Source: Nostoc sp. MS1
GTDB lineage: Bacteria > Cyanobacteriota > Cyanobacteriia > Cyanobacteriales > Nostocaceae
Length of the DNA stretch: 64,000 nucleotides
Direction: 5' to 3'
Assembly: GCF_019976755.1 (NCBI RefSeq)
Contig: NZ_AP023441.1
Span: forward strand, 1,784,501-1,848,500
Below are positions 1 through 8,705 of this stretch, piece by piece; the stretch's first letter is position 1, and each line of letters starts with the position of its first letter. The position numbers were made by a program, and so were the translations under genes. The notes under the pieces were generated by a model. It was not told the DNA's origin and made no database searches. It worked only from the letters and a program-made list of their open reading frames with translations.

Positions 1-1303
1 CTTCGGTAGAAGTTAGGTCTGCTGTTGCAACTTCCTCTTTTATTTCTGGTTCTACAGTTTCTATATTAGGAGTGACATCTACGTCAGAAGTAACATTTAC
101 TGTTGGTTCTTCGTTTACTTCCGTTGTAGATATAACCTCTGCTGTTTCTAAATCTTCTCCGGTAGAAGTCAAGTCTGGTGTTGTAGCTTCTTCTGTTATT
201 TCTGGTTCTACAGTTTCTATATTATGAGTGACATCTGCTGTCACTGCTTCTTCAGTTATTTCATCTGTAGAAATAGGTTCTTCTGTTAGCTGAATAGCAG
301 AATCTTCTAATTGAGTGGAAGCGTTTTCAACTTCTGATGTTTCTACATTACCATCATTAGACACATCTACATCTTCACTATCAGTTAGTGATACAGGAAT
401 ACCCACATCACGAGGCTGTACAGTTGTGTATTCCTGTAAAATTGGTGTATCTAAATCAATTTCTTCAGAACTAATAGTTAATGATGGTTGAATAACTATA
501 TCGCGTGGTTGTACGGTTGTGTATTCTTGTAAAATTGGTGTAGCTGAATCCACATTTTGACTATCATCGCTTGTAGATAAATCATCGACTGATGACGATG
601 TTTGGACTAGATCACGAGGCTGTACAAAGGTTAAGTCTTCGGCGATCGCAGTGTTGAAATCTAGATTTTCATCACTCTCAACTGTCTCTGGTTGTTCTTC
701 AGTAAAAATATCCTGTGGTTGGACAAAAGTTCTTTCTTCGACAATGGGATTTGCGGGTGCTGTAATTATCTCTTGATTTTCTGAGGAAACAGCATTAACG
801 CTTGCAGGAACTTCAAACACTGCAACTTCTTCTTGAGTTTGACTAATAACTTCTGGTGTAGATTCAGCAATTACCTCTGGTGCTTTATTCGTAACACCAG
901 CAACACCAAAACTTTCCGATATTGGTCTAGAAAACAGTGCAGGATCTATCACCCTAAATACTGTTTCTGGCATTTGCTCCGCCGCAGGTTTAATTTCTTC
1001 CATCGTGAGAATGTAATCTCCGATTTGGATAGAATCACCATGTTTTAAAAGATATGGCTGATTTTTTTCAAGCAATTTGTTATTAATTACCGAACCATTT
1101 CTACTACCAGTATCACAGTAATAGTAATTTCCTGATTGAACAAAAAACTTACCATGAATCCGGCTAACATCTGGGCTTTCTAAAGGTAAATCGCAATCAG
1201 GGGAACGTCCTATTATGCACTCTCCCTTGGGTGTAGTTGCTACTACTAAATCGAGTTCATTTACCTCATTTTGTGTTGGTAAAAAGTTGATTTTGACTTT
1301 CAT
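1..1303 (-). CDS. FHA-domain protein with long acidic Thr/Glu-rich tail (partial, runs off left edge)
   Basis: Translated from the minus strand, starting at the ATG at 1303. Residues 1-100 form a forkhead-associated domain with the diagnostic GR (32-33), SRIH (47-50) and SRNG (67-70) residues that bind phosphothreonine. The rest, to the window edge, is low-complexity and rich in Thr, Ser, Glu and Val, with a repeated element of the form TTVQPRDI. The start overlaps the stop of the small gene upstream (ATATGA), so it is probably the distal gene of the CIS operon. In type VI secretion an FHA protein and a Thr kinase form a regulatory pair; a kinase is encoded at the head of this same block, so a similar role is inferred here. 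The C-terminus is not in the window. Confidence 0.85.
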   Translation of the reverse strand, partial: MKVKINFLPTQNEVNELDLVVATTPKGECIIGRSPDCDLPLESPDVSRIHGKFFVQSGNYYYCDTGSRNGSVINNKLLEKNQPYLLKHGDSIQIGDYILTMEEIKPAAEQMPETVFRVIDPALFSRPISESFGVAGVTNKAPEVIAESTPEVISQTQEEVAVFEVPASVNAVSSENQEIITAPANPIVEERTFVQPQDIFTEEQPETVESDENLDFNTAIAEDLTFVQPRDLVQTSSSVDDLSTSDDSQNVDSATPILQEYTTVQPRDIVIQPSLTISSEEIDLDTPILQEYTTVQPRDVGIPVSLTDSEDVDVSNDGNVETSEVENASTQLEDSAIQLTEEPISTDEITEEAVTADVTHNIETVEPEITEEATTPDLTSTGEDLETAEVISTTEVNEEPTVNVTSDVDVTPNIETVEPEIKEEVATADLTSTE

Positions 1304-1449
1304 ATTAATTTTTCGTTAATTTTATTAATTTCTGTTACCCATCGCTGGCGGTAACTGTGTTCTAAATTTAAAATATCATCTTGTGACCAATGAAAATGAT
1401 AAGCAATAAAAGCTACCTCCTCATACAAAGTATCTGAGGGGTAGCTTAT
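1300..1449 (-). CDS. small DUF6760-like CIS protein, non-ATG start
   Basis: A 49-codon frame between the tail-chaperone-like gene and the FHA gene. It contains LYEEVAFIAYHFHW, resembling the short DUF6760-type proteins encoded in many eCIS clusters, and ends in a basic helix before a TGA that overlaps the FHA start. No ATG or GTG is in frame. The ATA at 1449 overlaps the upstream stop (CATAAG), and a TTG lies at 1428. An ATA start would give an N-terminus beginning xSYPSDTLYEE, which suits the family better; TTG would drop seven residues. Function unknown; probably a tail or baseplate accessory. The start is uncertain. Confidence 0.6.
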   Translation of the reverse strand: MSYPSDTLYEEVAFIAYHFHWSQDDILNLEHSYRQRWVTEINKINEKLI

Positions 1450-1829
1450 GGCTTTTCCGCCAGTTCTAGCTCTACAGAAAACTGAGTGTTACAGTGAGGA
1501 CACTGAGTAGGAATATGTATATTACCTTGCTGATTAATTCGATTGTAAAATTCTCTTAAGTATGCAATGTCATGTAATAGCAATCCTTCGAGGACATCAA
1601 GACTAACAGTGTTAAAACTCCCTAAACGTGTAATGACACGAGATAACATGACTAAATCACCATAAGCAGGAGTTTCTTGTACTTTGCGTTCTTTTTGTAC
1701 CAAAATTTCATCTTTGGCGGTGGCTAAACGCATTTTGCCATGACGATGTACGCGGTTTTGGCTATCAATCAAACCTCGCGGAAGAGTAAAGTCAAATTCT
1801 GTATATAGATGATCCTGTTTACGAGACAT
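1446..1829 (-). CDS. phage tail assembly chaperone-like CIS protein
   Basis: 127 aa, soluble, no signal peptide. It opens with TEFDFTLPRGL, carries LSRVITRLG near residue 65, and ends with a CPHC pair that could be half a zinc site. It is clearly a paralogue of the next gene upstream (1888-2238), sharing the FxLPKG/FTLPRG start, the HR.G.MRL motif and LSRVITRLG. Small proteins of this type sit beside tube genes in phage-like and eCIS clusters and are usually annotated as tail assembly proteins. A role in tube or baseplate assembly is inferred from context. The stop overlaps the following small gene. Confidence 0.7.
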   Translation of the reverse strand: MSRKQDHLYTEFDFTLPRGLIDSQNRVHRHGKMRLATAKDEILVQKERKVQETPAYGDLVMLSRVITRLGSFNTVSLDVLEGLLLHDIAYLREFYNRINQQGNIHIPTQCPHCNTQFSVELELAEKP

Positions 1830-1887
1830 AGATAGCGTCAGCTACAAAATTCATAAATATGAGCAATGCAAGGTTAGTAATAAGAAC

Positions 1888-2238
1888 TTAATTTCTGACT
1901 ACTAACTCTTCAGAGGAAGCGCCTTTTTCCTCTGGTAAAGAGGTTTCACCTTCTAAGCCATTGATATGACGATAAAAGTCTTGGAGATAGTTTAAATCTT
2001 GGGCGAAAAAGTTTTCTACAATAGCCGGACTTACTTCAGATAAAGCACCCAAGCGAGTAATCACACGCGACAAGATAATGATTGTGGCATAAGCTGGATT
2101 AGCTTTCACACGAGGATCACGCAAAGGCGCAATCTCATCTATAGCCGTTGATAAGCGCATAACACCCTGGCGGTGAAGATTACTTTCTGAGTCAAGATAA
2201 CCTTTGGGAAGTGTAAATTCAAACTCTGTGGGGAACAT
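1888..2238 (-). CDS. second tail assembly chaperone-like CIS protein
   Basis: 116 aa when started at the ATG at 2238 (MFPTEFEFTLPKG). A longer in-frame start at 2337 would translate an intergenic heptamer repeat into a Ser/Pro tract, so it is rejected. The protein shares FTLPKG, HRQGVMRLSTA and LSRVITRLG with its downstream paralogue at 1446-1829 but lacks the CPHC pair and ends in an acidic tail. It lies directly after a tube-like gene in the CIS operon. Function in tail assembly is inferred, not shown. Confidence 0.7.
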   Translation of the reverse strand: MFPTEFEFTLPKGYLDSESNLHRQGVMRLSTAIDEIAPLRDPRVKANPAYATIIILSRVITRLGALSEVSPAIVENFFAQDLNYLQDFYRHINGLEGETSLPEEKGASSEELVVRN

Positions 2239-2320
2239 ATTTGGGAAGTGGGGAGTAGGAGGAGATGAGGAAGTGGGGGAAGTGGGGGGAGACAAAGAAG
2301 ACAAGGAAGCACAGGAGAAA

Positions 2321-2355
2321 CAACTGTCAACTGTCAACTGTCAACTGTCAACTGA
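2321..2355. repeat. short tandem repeat, 7-bp unit CAACTGT
   Basis: About five copies of the heptamer CAACTGT between two CIS genes. This is the STRR-type repeat common between genes in heterocystous cyanobacteria. A poly-purine GGGGA/GAAG tract lies next to it. Confidence 0.85.
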
Positions 2356-2847
2356 CTATTTGACTCTCTTAAATTCCTCAAAAGCAACTTCAATTTCTTC
2401 GATTTCTATGTCGCCACTGCGAGCATTGACATCGGCAATTTTATAACTAGCCGGCCAAGCACCAGCTAATTCAAATCTTGCTTGTTCTACGCCTGCTTGG
2501 TCATATACACTCAAAGAGGCATTTTTGCGTTGTTCAGCCCATTTGCCTTCTTGAACGGCTTCAAACCATTTCCAGATAGTTAAAGAGTTGGTCATACCTC
2601 TCTTGAGAGTAAGATTACCACTCTTAATATTTCCGGGAATTTTGGTTCTGACGACTTGACCTTTGTCTGATTTACCCCATTTATTGGCAGTGACTTCAGT
2701 AATTTCAATAGCATCTTGAGTTCTTTTAAAGCCTTGACACTCTAAAAAGAAACCATCTACCTTATCTTGTTGACCGTCTAGTGTCAAACCTAAGTAGAAC
2801 CGATGGGCTGTAAGAATTTCTGGAACTTGACCTGCTGTTTTCGGCAC
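2356..2847 (-). CDS. CIS tube-family protein (gp19/Hcp-like)
   Basis: 163 aa of the phage T4 gp19-like tail tube family. Seen in the sequence: the N-terminal HRFYLGLTLDG strand, the LKRGMTNS motif of tube proteins, WKWFEAVQEG, and the C-terminal IEIEEIEVAFEEF strand. In CIS particles the tube is a stack of hexameric rings inside the sheath; paralogues like this often form the first ring above the baseplate (Afp5/Pvc5 role). It follows the 151-aa tube gene, which looks like the main tube subunit, so an adaptor-ring role is plausible. Confidence 0.85.
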   Translation of the reverse strand: MPKTAGQVPEILTAHRFYLGLTLDGQQDKVDGFFLECQGFKRTQDAIEITEVTANKWGKSDKGQVVRTKIPGNIKSGNLTLKRGMTNSLTIWKWFEAVQEGKWAEQRKNASLSVYDQAGVEQARFELAGAWPASYKIADVNARSGDIEIEEIEVAFEEFKRVK

Positions 2848-2970
2848 AGTTTTAGCCAGGAGTTAGGATTGGGGGTTGAGAGGAGATGAGGGAGGAGAGG
2901 GGGAAGATGAGGGAAAAACCCACCTCTTTCCCCTCCTCTCAGGAGAAAAGGAGAAAAACTATGAACCGTT

Positions 2971-2997
2971 GACTAATGACTAATGACTAATGACTAA
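2971..2997. repeat. short tandem repeat, 7-bp unit TGACTAA
   Basis: Four copies of a TGACTAA-like heptamer fill the gap between the two tube genes, next to a purine-rich GGAGGAGAGG tract. Confidence 0.85.
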
Positions 2998-2998
2998 A

Positions 2999-3454
2999 TC
3001 ATTTGACACGCTTAACGCCTTCGTGAACCAATTCGATGGTTTCATTGGCCATATCTCCACCAGATGCAGTTAAGGTAGGGCCAGTATATTTACATGGGTA
3101 ACAGTTGATAATATTCCACCGTGCCTGCTCATTCCCTTGTTGGTCATAAGCAACTACTGAACCTGTCTTCCGGTTTTGCGACCACTGTCTGGGGTCGCCC
3201 ATGTCTTCGTTACATTTTTGATACCAATCATATAAATCTTTATCGACAGTAGCAATCAACTTCAGTGTAATATTAGTAAATTTTACCACTGTAGGCGTTG
3301 CTTGACGTTGTATCTTGCCACCTTTTGACGATCCATGAATATCTTGTGCTGGAGTGCTTTCAACTCCAAGACCACCTACTTCTTTAATAAATTTATCAGT
3401 GATTCCGTCAGCTTCAAAGTAAAATTTACACGCCGTTAAAAATTCACCTGCCAT
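2999..3454 (-). CDS. CIS inner tube protein (Cis1/Afp1-like)
   Basis: 151 aa, the usual length of a CIS main tube subunit. It has the N-terminal ACKFYFEADG strand, a mid-protein WYQKCNEDMG segment, and a C-terminal ETIELVHEGVKRV strand typical of the gp19/Afp1 fold. It is encoded immediately downstream of the sheath gene, the normal Cis2-Cis1 order. The protein should assemble as hexameric rings stacked within the sheath. It differs strongly from the two other tube paralogues in the window (2356-2847 and 26235-26747), which suggests separate positions in the particle. Confidence 0.9.
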   Translation of the reverse strand: MAGEFLTACKFYFEADGITDKFIKEVGGLGVESTPAQDIHGSSKGGKIQRQATPTVVKFTNITLKLIATVDKDLYDWYQKCNEDMGDPRQWSQNRKTGSVVAYDQQGNEQARWNIINCYPCKYTGPTLTASGGDMANETIELVHEGVKRVK

Positions 3455-3510
3455 ACTGGTTTAAACTCCTTTGCAATAAATGATATAAAGTACGTTCAAG
3501 ATTGATTCTG

Positions 3511-5172
3511 CTATTGTTCATCTTCGATGCCATTCCATTGGCTAACGCGGAAGATAACAAACTCCGCAGGTCTGACGGGACAAACTCCCACCTCAATATA
3601 TAGACGGCCTAAGATTCTAGTTTCTGGTGGGTTAAGTTCTTCATCACACTTCACATAAAATGCTTGCTGTGGACTAGAGCCAAATAATGCACCTTCCCGC
3701 CAAATTCTTTCTAGGAAGTTGCTGACGGTGCGTCGGACACGCGCCCATAAATCTTCGTCGTTGGGTTCAAATACTACCCATTGAGTACCTAACTCAATTG
3801 ATTTTTCGATATAACTAATCAAACGGCGAACACTGATATAACGCCACTCAGTTTTATCTGGTTCAACAAGAGTTCTAGCGCCCCAAATGCGGATACCACG
3901 ATTGGGGAAAGTGCGAATACAGTTAATTCCCAAGGGGTTTAAGAGTTCTTGTTCGCGGAAGTTGGTTTCATAACCTAAACCGATTACGCCTCTGGGTACT
4001 TCGTTAGCGGGAGCTTTGTAAACACCTCTGGTTTCATCGGTACGCGCCCAAACGCCCATCATGTGACCACAGGGAGGTATGAGAATGGGATTACCGCGAT
4101 CGCGTGGATTAGCAACTTTAATCCAAGGATAATACAAGGCGGCAAACATGGAACGACGGTTAAATCTATTCAACCATTCCACTACATGCTGAGGTTTGGT
4201 AGCTTCTGGAGGCGGATCAATTAACACCATGCGGTTGGGTGGATTGGGAATATCACCACTGGCTGAACCTTCGCACATGCTGATCATCAATTCCATGATG
4301 CCGTGGACTTGATCCAAGTTCAAAACATCTGCTTGATATGCCCGCATTAAATCAGGACAAGCCAGCATGGTGATTTCATCAATTTCAAAAATCCCCCTTA
4401 CCCCTGTGCGATCATCACGTACCCCTTCCAAATCGCTGTACAATCTATCGACTGAAGCTGGGACAATGGGGGGTGCGAGTTCGTATTGACCATTCGTCGG
4501 ACGGCGGGATAGGGGCTGTCCACTTTGAGAAATGTCTTCTGCAAGGACATACATGGAGTTTCGCAAAGCTGCGACTGCATAGGTGGCAATTTGAGCGGGA
4601 GCTTCACGGTTCATGGTTAAGTTCTCGTACTGCTCCAACACCTCGTCACCACGACGAATCTGCACAGTAAAATACTCACCAGTATTCGGAGGAGCTTCGC
4701 CTTCTGTCCCTTCTGGTAAAGCACGCGGCCCACCATCGATAATCAATACATTGACTGCGCCGCCTGCTGCTTGTTCAGGACGTAAGGACAAGCGCAGAGC
4801 TGGACGATTGCCTCTACCATTAATTCTTAAGGTGGCTGGTTCTGGGGTGGGTGGCTTGGGTGCGCCTGGTAACTGAGTACCAATGCTAGTTACCCAACAA
4901 CGACCACCACCATTCATAAAGTAGCCATAGACAGCAAAGGGTAAGTAGGCGTTAAAGTCGGTGAACCCATCGGAATTAGGACGAGCAAAATAGTTGAGAT
5001 ATTGCGTCCAATTGGTAACTAACATGGGCTTGAATAACTCAGCCCCATCACGAATATCTTCAGTAAAACCGACAAATCCTGCGATCGCCGTACTCACCCC
5101 TTCAATCGGGCGACTCCCACGGTCAATTTCTTCGATATAGACACCGGGAGCAAAGTAATCAAGTCTGGCCAT
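3511..5172 (-). CDS. CIS contractile sheath protein (Cis2)
   Basis: 553 aa phage tail sheath family protein. The N-terminus MARLDYFAPGVYIEEID is the classic sheath start that forms the inter-subunit mesh; AIAGFVGFTED follows. The C-terminal part has the conserved region ending FVIFRVSQW, which with the N-terminal strand knits neighbouring subunits together. The central portion (about residues 100-230) is the variable surface domain. Sheath contraction drives the tube outward. It is followed by the inner tube gene and preceded after 14 bp by a DUF4255 cap-like gene, so the three are probably co-transcribed. Only one sheath gene is seen, unlike Afp/PVC with three. Confidence 0.93.
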   Translation of the reverse strand: MARLDYFAPGVYIEEIDRGSRPIEGVSTAIAGFVGFTEDIRDGAELFKPMLVTNWTQYLNYFARPNSDGFTDFNAYLPFAVYGYFMNGGGRCWVTSIGTQLPGAPKPPTPEPATLRINGRGNRPALRLSLRPEQAAGGAVNVLIIDGGPRALPEGTEGEAPPNTGEYFTVQIRRGDEVLEQYENLTMNREAPAQIATYAVAALRNSMYVLAEDISQSGQPLSRRPTNGQYELAPPIVPASVDRLYSDLEGVRDDRTGVRGIFEIDEITMLACPDLMRAYQADVLNLDQVHGIMELMISMCEGSASGDIPNPPNRMVLIDPPPEATKPQHVVEWLNRFNRRSMFAALYYPWIKVANPRDRGNPILIPPCGHMMGVWARTDETRGVYKAPANEVPRGVIGLGYETNFREQELLNPLGINCIRTFPNRGIRIWGARTLVEPDKTEWRYISVRRLISYIEKSIELGTQWVVFEPNDEDLWARVRRTVSNFLERIWREGALFGSSPQQAFYVKCDEELNPPETRILGRLYIEVGVCPVRPAEFVIFRVSQWNGIEDEQ

Positions 5173-5186
5173 AAAGCAACCTAAAT

Positions 5187-6035
5187 TTATTCAGGAGTTA
5201 ATAAGATTTCTTTGAACGTATAACTTGGGCTATCAACCAAGACATTGACATTCACAGGTAAATAGCCAGGACAATTGACTGTTAAAACATAATTGCCTAT
5301 ACGCAAATCTTCAAAAAAGAAAAGTCCCTCTTGATTGCTGACTACAGATTTTTCAGTCCTTAAGACAGCAACTTTGGCATCGACTAAAGGCTGATTAGCT
5401 ACCGCACTTTTCACAATTCCCGCGATCGCTACTCGTTTGGTAGCCACCGAACCATTACCGTTCGTGCCATTAGGATGATATTGGTTTTGTAAATTGAAAA
5501 TTCTTTCTGAAACTAGAGGAACAGGAACTGGCTGTGGCTCGAAGGGTATTGTTACCGTCAAATACAAGCCAGCACGCAAAGGCACATTCAGAGCGCTCCA
5601 TAAAGAGCCAATCTCAATTGTAGGATCAAGCGCAACAGTCATAGACAAATTGCCATAACCCCGCAATTCTGGAACCAAAAAATCTTCTTGCAGAGCGCGA
5701 TGACGCAACAGCACATTCAAAGCTTCACTTAACAAGTGATGCTCACCTAACGCCGTTCTATCCCAAGCTGTTAATAATATAGATACATCAAACCAACTAG
5801 GCGACCAATTGACCGTTGTAGCTTGCAGACTATTGCTTAACTTGCGATCCACTTGCCTACCGGAATGTTGTATTTGTTTACTCTCGCGTAAGTCGTAAAC
5901 ATACAAATTGAGAGTCGGGCCTGCACCCTCTTCTCTGCGATGACTCGGATGATTAAAGTCGATTTGCTCGGTACTGCTAAGTGAGGTTCCTCCAGCTAGA
6001 ATTTCTGCTAATGTTTGAACAACAAAGATAAGCAT
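5187..6035 (-). CDS. DUF4255 (Pvc16/Cis16-type) protein with C-terminal Ig-like domain
   Basis: 282 aa. Residues 1-185 match the DUF4255/Pvc16 N-terminal family (FVVQTLAEIL start, TLNLYVYDLRE, and a LGEHHLLSEALNVLLRH helix). In Afp/PVC the family member forms the cap that closes the tube and sheath. Residues 199-282 resemble a carboxypeptidase-regulatory-like beta-sandwich (AGIVKSA, VVSNQEGLFFFEDL, YVLTVNCPGYLP). The gene is 14 bp upstream of the sheath gene. A second DUF4255 protein is encoded at 8706. Which of the two is the true cap cannot be told from sequence alone. Confidence 0.82.
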   Translation of the reverse strand: MLIFVVQTLAEILAGGTSLSSTEQIDFNHPSHRREEGAGPTLNLYVYDLRESKQIQHSGRQVDRKLSNSLQATTVNWSPSWFDVSILLTAWDRTALGEHHLLSEALNVLLRHRALQEDFLVPELRGYGNLSMTVALDPTIEIGSLWSALNVPLRAGLYLTVTIPFEPQPVPVPLVSERIFNLQNQYHPNGTNGNGSVATKRVAIAGIVKSAVANQPLVDAKVAVLRTEKSVVSNQEGLFFFEDLRIGNYVLTVNCPGYLPVNVNVLVDSPSYTFKEILLTPE

Positions 6036-6104
6036 GAAAGTGTTTGGCTGGTAGCTAATCCAGATGCCTCTAGGATATCTGCATCAGCTATTTAAAGGTA
6101 ATTA

Positions 6105-6117
6105 GACTTTTGTCGAT
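6105..6117. promoter_or_regulatory. copy of the shared GACTTTTGGCGAAT-like motif
   Basis: GACTTTTGTCGAT lies about 70 bp upstream of the cap-like gene start at 6035. Similar motifs precede the effector genes at 13083, 27173 and 29411. It is a candidate regulator site; no binding protein is known. Confidence 0.35.
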
Positions 6118-6123
6118 AGTTTG

Positions 6124-6189
6124 GTCATTAGTCATTAGTCATTAGTCCATAGTCAACAGTCCATAGTCCATAGTCCATAGTCATTAGTT
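6124..6189. repeat. short tandem repeats, GTCATTA and GTCCATA heptamers
   Basis: Two related heptamers repeated over about 65 bp between the kinase stop and the cap-like gene start, followed by a pyrimidine-rich CCCCC/CTCC tract. STRR-type. Confidence 0.85.
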
Positions 6190-6272
6190 ATTCCCCCCTG
6201 CTCCTCTGCTCCCCCATCTTCCCCCACTCCCTCATCTCCCACCCTGTGGGAAGCAAGCTACATCTCCCCCCT

Positions 6273-8210
6273 CTACTTCTGGGTTGAGTTCGGTACATTA
6301 GGCGCATTTTGAGAATTTTGATTTGTTTGTATATAAAATATGAACATTCCGGCAAAGAAGGCGAGGACAACTGCTAACCCAATCCAGAGATTTCGTCCAA
6401 AAATGGGGGAATTTTTTTGTTCGGCTGCCTTGTTTGTCCTTGGTTGAAAGATTGTGTTATCCGATGTGTTCCTGGTATTCTGAGGGTCAGTAGGTCGTGG
6501 TTGATACAGAGTATTGTCTGAATCTCCAAATGCTTGATTTTGGTTAGGCTTTGGCTCAGATGAACGGCGTTGTTGAAAAATCGTGCCATCTGGTTGATTT
6601 GGTTCAGTTGGCTGTAAAGGACGGGGAACTGTTTCGTTATTTCCAGAACTAGGGGTAGGACGGAGTTGAAAAATCGTGCCATCTGGTTGATTTGGTTCAG
6701 TTGGCTGTAAAGGACGGGGAACTGTTTCGTTATTTCCTGCACTAGGTGATGGACGTGGTTGAAAAATTGTCCCGTCGGGTTGATTTGGTTCAGTTGGCTG
6801 TAAAGGACGGGGAACTGTTTGGTTATTTCCCTCACTGGGTGATGGACGTAGTTGAAAGATTGTTCCTTCGGGTTGTTCTGGTTCGGTTGGCTGTAAAGGA
6901 CGGGGAACTGTTTGGTTATTTCCTGCACCGGGTGATGGACGTGGTTGAAAGATTGTCCCGTCGGGTTGTTCTGGTTCGGTTGGCTGCAAAGGTCGAGGAA
7001 CTGTTTCGTGATTTAACCCTTGATTATAGACAGGTTGATTAGTTTCCTGTTGATACAAGGGTCGGGGAACTGTCTCGTTATTTAACCCCTGATTGTATGC
7101 AGGTTGGTTAGTTTCCTGTTGGTGCAAAGGTCGAGGAACTGTCTCGTTATTTAACCCTTGATTATATGCAGCTTGGTTTGGTTGCTGTGTTTGCAAAGGA
7201 CGAGCAACCGTTTCTGAATCGAAAGCTGGTTGAGGTTTAGCTGGAGTTGGTTCTGGTTGTGTAATGGGGTTAGGTGTTGCGGCGCGGCTGGCTGCTTGCA
7301 AAGCCTGATTTAGTTCTGCTACAGATGCAAAGCGATTATTAGGGTTTTTTTGTAGGCATTTCAGGACTACAGCTTCAATTTCAGGGGATAATTGCTCACA
7401 TCCGGGTTGTGATCGCAATGGTGTCGGTGGTTCATAAGCATGAGCTAAAACCCAGGATGCTTCACTAATATTACTACCCTTAGTGCTGAAACCAAAGGGA
7501 TCTGCTGCACTGAACATTTCATACAAAATAATCCCTAAACTATAAATATCTGCCCTGGTGTCTAGATTCTGCTTGTTTTGAATTTGCTCAGGTGCAGCAT
7601 AGCGAAATGTACCAATAAAAGTGCTAGTGATATTTGTCTGTTCACTAGAGTCACTACGGATTTTAGCGACACCAAAATCTAAAATCTTTACCCACTCTCC
7701 TAAATCTGTAGGCACAAGAAAAATATTGTCTGGTTTAAGGTCACGATGAACTACTTGAATATGTTCACTGCTGCCATCTTTTTGTAGAATGACTCCTTGA
7801 TGCGCCAACTGTAAACCCTGACAAACTTGAGAAATAATTTTTACTGTTCTTTCTACAGATAGTCTATGTTCTCGCAGCAGTAATTGTCGCAATGTTTGAC
7901 CACGCAAATACTCCATCACATAGAAGGGATATCCTTCGGGAGTGACACCACAATCACTAATTCTGACAATGTGGTCACTTTGCAAAGCCGCACAAATCGA
8001 CACTTCTCGCTCAAAGCGCTTTCTCATCTCTTGGGATGCTACTAACGTATCTTTGAGTAATTTTAAGACTACCTGTTGACCAACACGGGTATCCGTTGCT
8101 AATAAGACTTCTCCCATACCACCGACTGCTAAAGGTTTGTCTATGCGGTATCGCTGGTTATCACCTACATAGCGCCCATTCCAATAATTTGAAGAAGGTT
8201 GGGAGTTCAT
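6273..8210 (-). CDS. Ser/Thr protein kinase with tandem repeats and C-terminal membrane anchor
   Basis: 645 aa. Residues 20-310 are a complete Hanks-type kinase: glycine loop AVGGMGEV near 28-35, Lys50, HRDLKPDN at 155-162, DFG at 178-180 and APE at 206-208. Residues about 345-560 hold at least seven tandem units of 20-27 aa built on NETVPRPLQPTEPNQPDGTI, rich in Pro, Thr and Gln. One transmembrane helix (about 607-627) precedes a short tail, so the kinase domain should face the cytoplasm. It is the first gene of CIS block A. With the FHA protein at the end of that block it could form a phospho-Thr switch, as PpkA and Fha do in type VI secretion. The repeat number may vary between strains. 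Confidence 0.9.
   Translation of the reverse strand: MNSQPSSNYWNGRYVGDNQRYRIDKPLAVGGMGEVLLATDTRVGQQVVLKLLKDTLVASQEMRKRFEREVSICAALQSDHIVRISDCGVTPEGYPFYVMEYLRGQTLRQLLLREHRLSVERTVKIISQVCQGLQLAHQGVILQKDGSSEHIQVVHRDLKPDNIFLVPTDLGEWVKILDFGVAKIRSDSSEQTNITSTFIGTFRYAAPEQIQNKQNLDTRADIYSLGIILYEMFSAADPFGFSTKGSNISEASWVLAHAYEPPTPLRSQPGCEQLSPEIEAVVLKCLQKNPNNRFASVAELNQALQAASRAATPNPITQPEPTPAKPQPAFDSETVARPLQTQQPNQAAYNQGLNNETVPRPLHQQETNQPAYNQGLNNETVPRPLYQQETNQPVYNQGLNHETVPRPLQPTEPEQPDGTIFQPRPSPGAGNNQTVPRPLQPTEPEQPEGTIFQLRPSPSEGNNQTVPRPLQPTEPNQPDGTIFQPRPSPSAGNNETVPRPLQPTEPNQPDGTIFQLRPTPSSGNNETVPRPLQPTEPNQPDGTIFQQRRSSEPKPNQNQAFGDSDNTLYQPRPTDPQNTRNTSDNTIFQPRTNKAAEQKNSPIFGRNLWIGLAVVLAFFAGMFIFYIQTNQNSQNAPNVPNSTQK
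6580..7200 (-). repeat. in-frame tandem repeats inside the kinase gene
   Basis: Units of about 60-80 bp recur here, each encoding ETVPRPL followed by a Gln/Pro/Asn linker. The units at 6580-6990 are nearly identical at the DNA level, which suggests recent expansion; those at 7000-7200 form a second subtype. Confidence 0.85.
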
Positions 8211-8705
8211 CTGATAGCAGCCATCCTCTGTTTAATTTCAGATTTCAATTTTGTAGCAAAAAGAATAATAATTATGACAAATCTTGCATAGTCAATACTT
8301 AAGTATGATAGTGATTAATATAATTAAGTTGAACTAGATTTAATTCTCATTTCATATCATTACTCAAGTTAAACCAAATTTCTCGTTTTGATAAGAAGTT
8401 TTAATAAACACTTAAAATTTCCCTACAGAAAATTATTTAAAGGTTGACACAGAGCAAACTATCAAATTTCCTTTAATTATATTGTTTTGTCTCCTCATTC
8501 ATCCTAGTGTGTCTTAGCTAAGGATTTTCTTATGAGGCGGCAAAATATATATCTTTATCTGCTCAGGAGTAATTCCTGGTGAGTCTGAGTATAGATTAAT
8601 CAAAAAATTACAGATTTTATTACGAGCAAGAATGTTAAATTTTTAGCAAAAAGCTTTCAGGAAATCCGGTGTAACCTATGATTAACCTGTGCAGGTGCGT
8701 GGGAG
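8211..8705. other. gene-free divergent intergenic region with a perfect palindrome
   Basis: 495 bp between the divergent kinase gene and the plus-strand DUF4255 gene. I see no ORF with coding character. It contains a perfect 12-bp palindrome, ATACTTAAGTAT, at 8295-8306, a possible operator. Promoters for both CIS transcription units probably lie here, but no convincing -35/-10 pair was found. Confidence 0.5.

Noticed and set aside
833..1048. Open frame on the plus strand inside the FHA gene
   Set aside because: Antisense to a coherent FHA protein; Cys/Phe/Trp-rich, no family.
2321..2355. CRISPR-like array
   Set aside because: Units are 7 bp without spacers; these are STRR-type repeats.
2204..2446. 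Plus-strand frame of 80 aa across the heptamer repeat
   Set aside because: Composed of repeat translation and antisense of two real genes.
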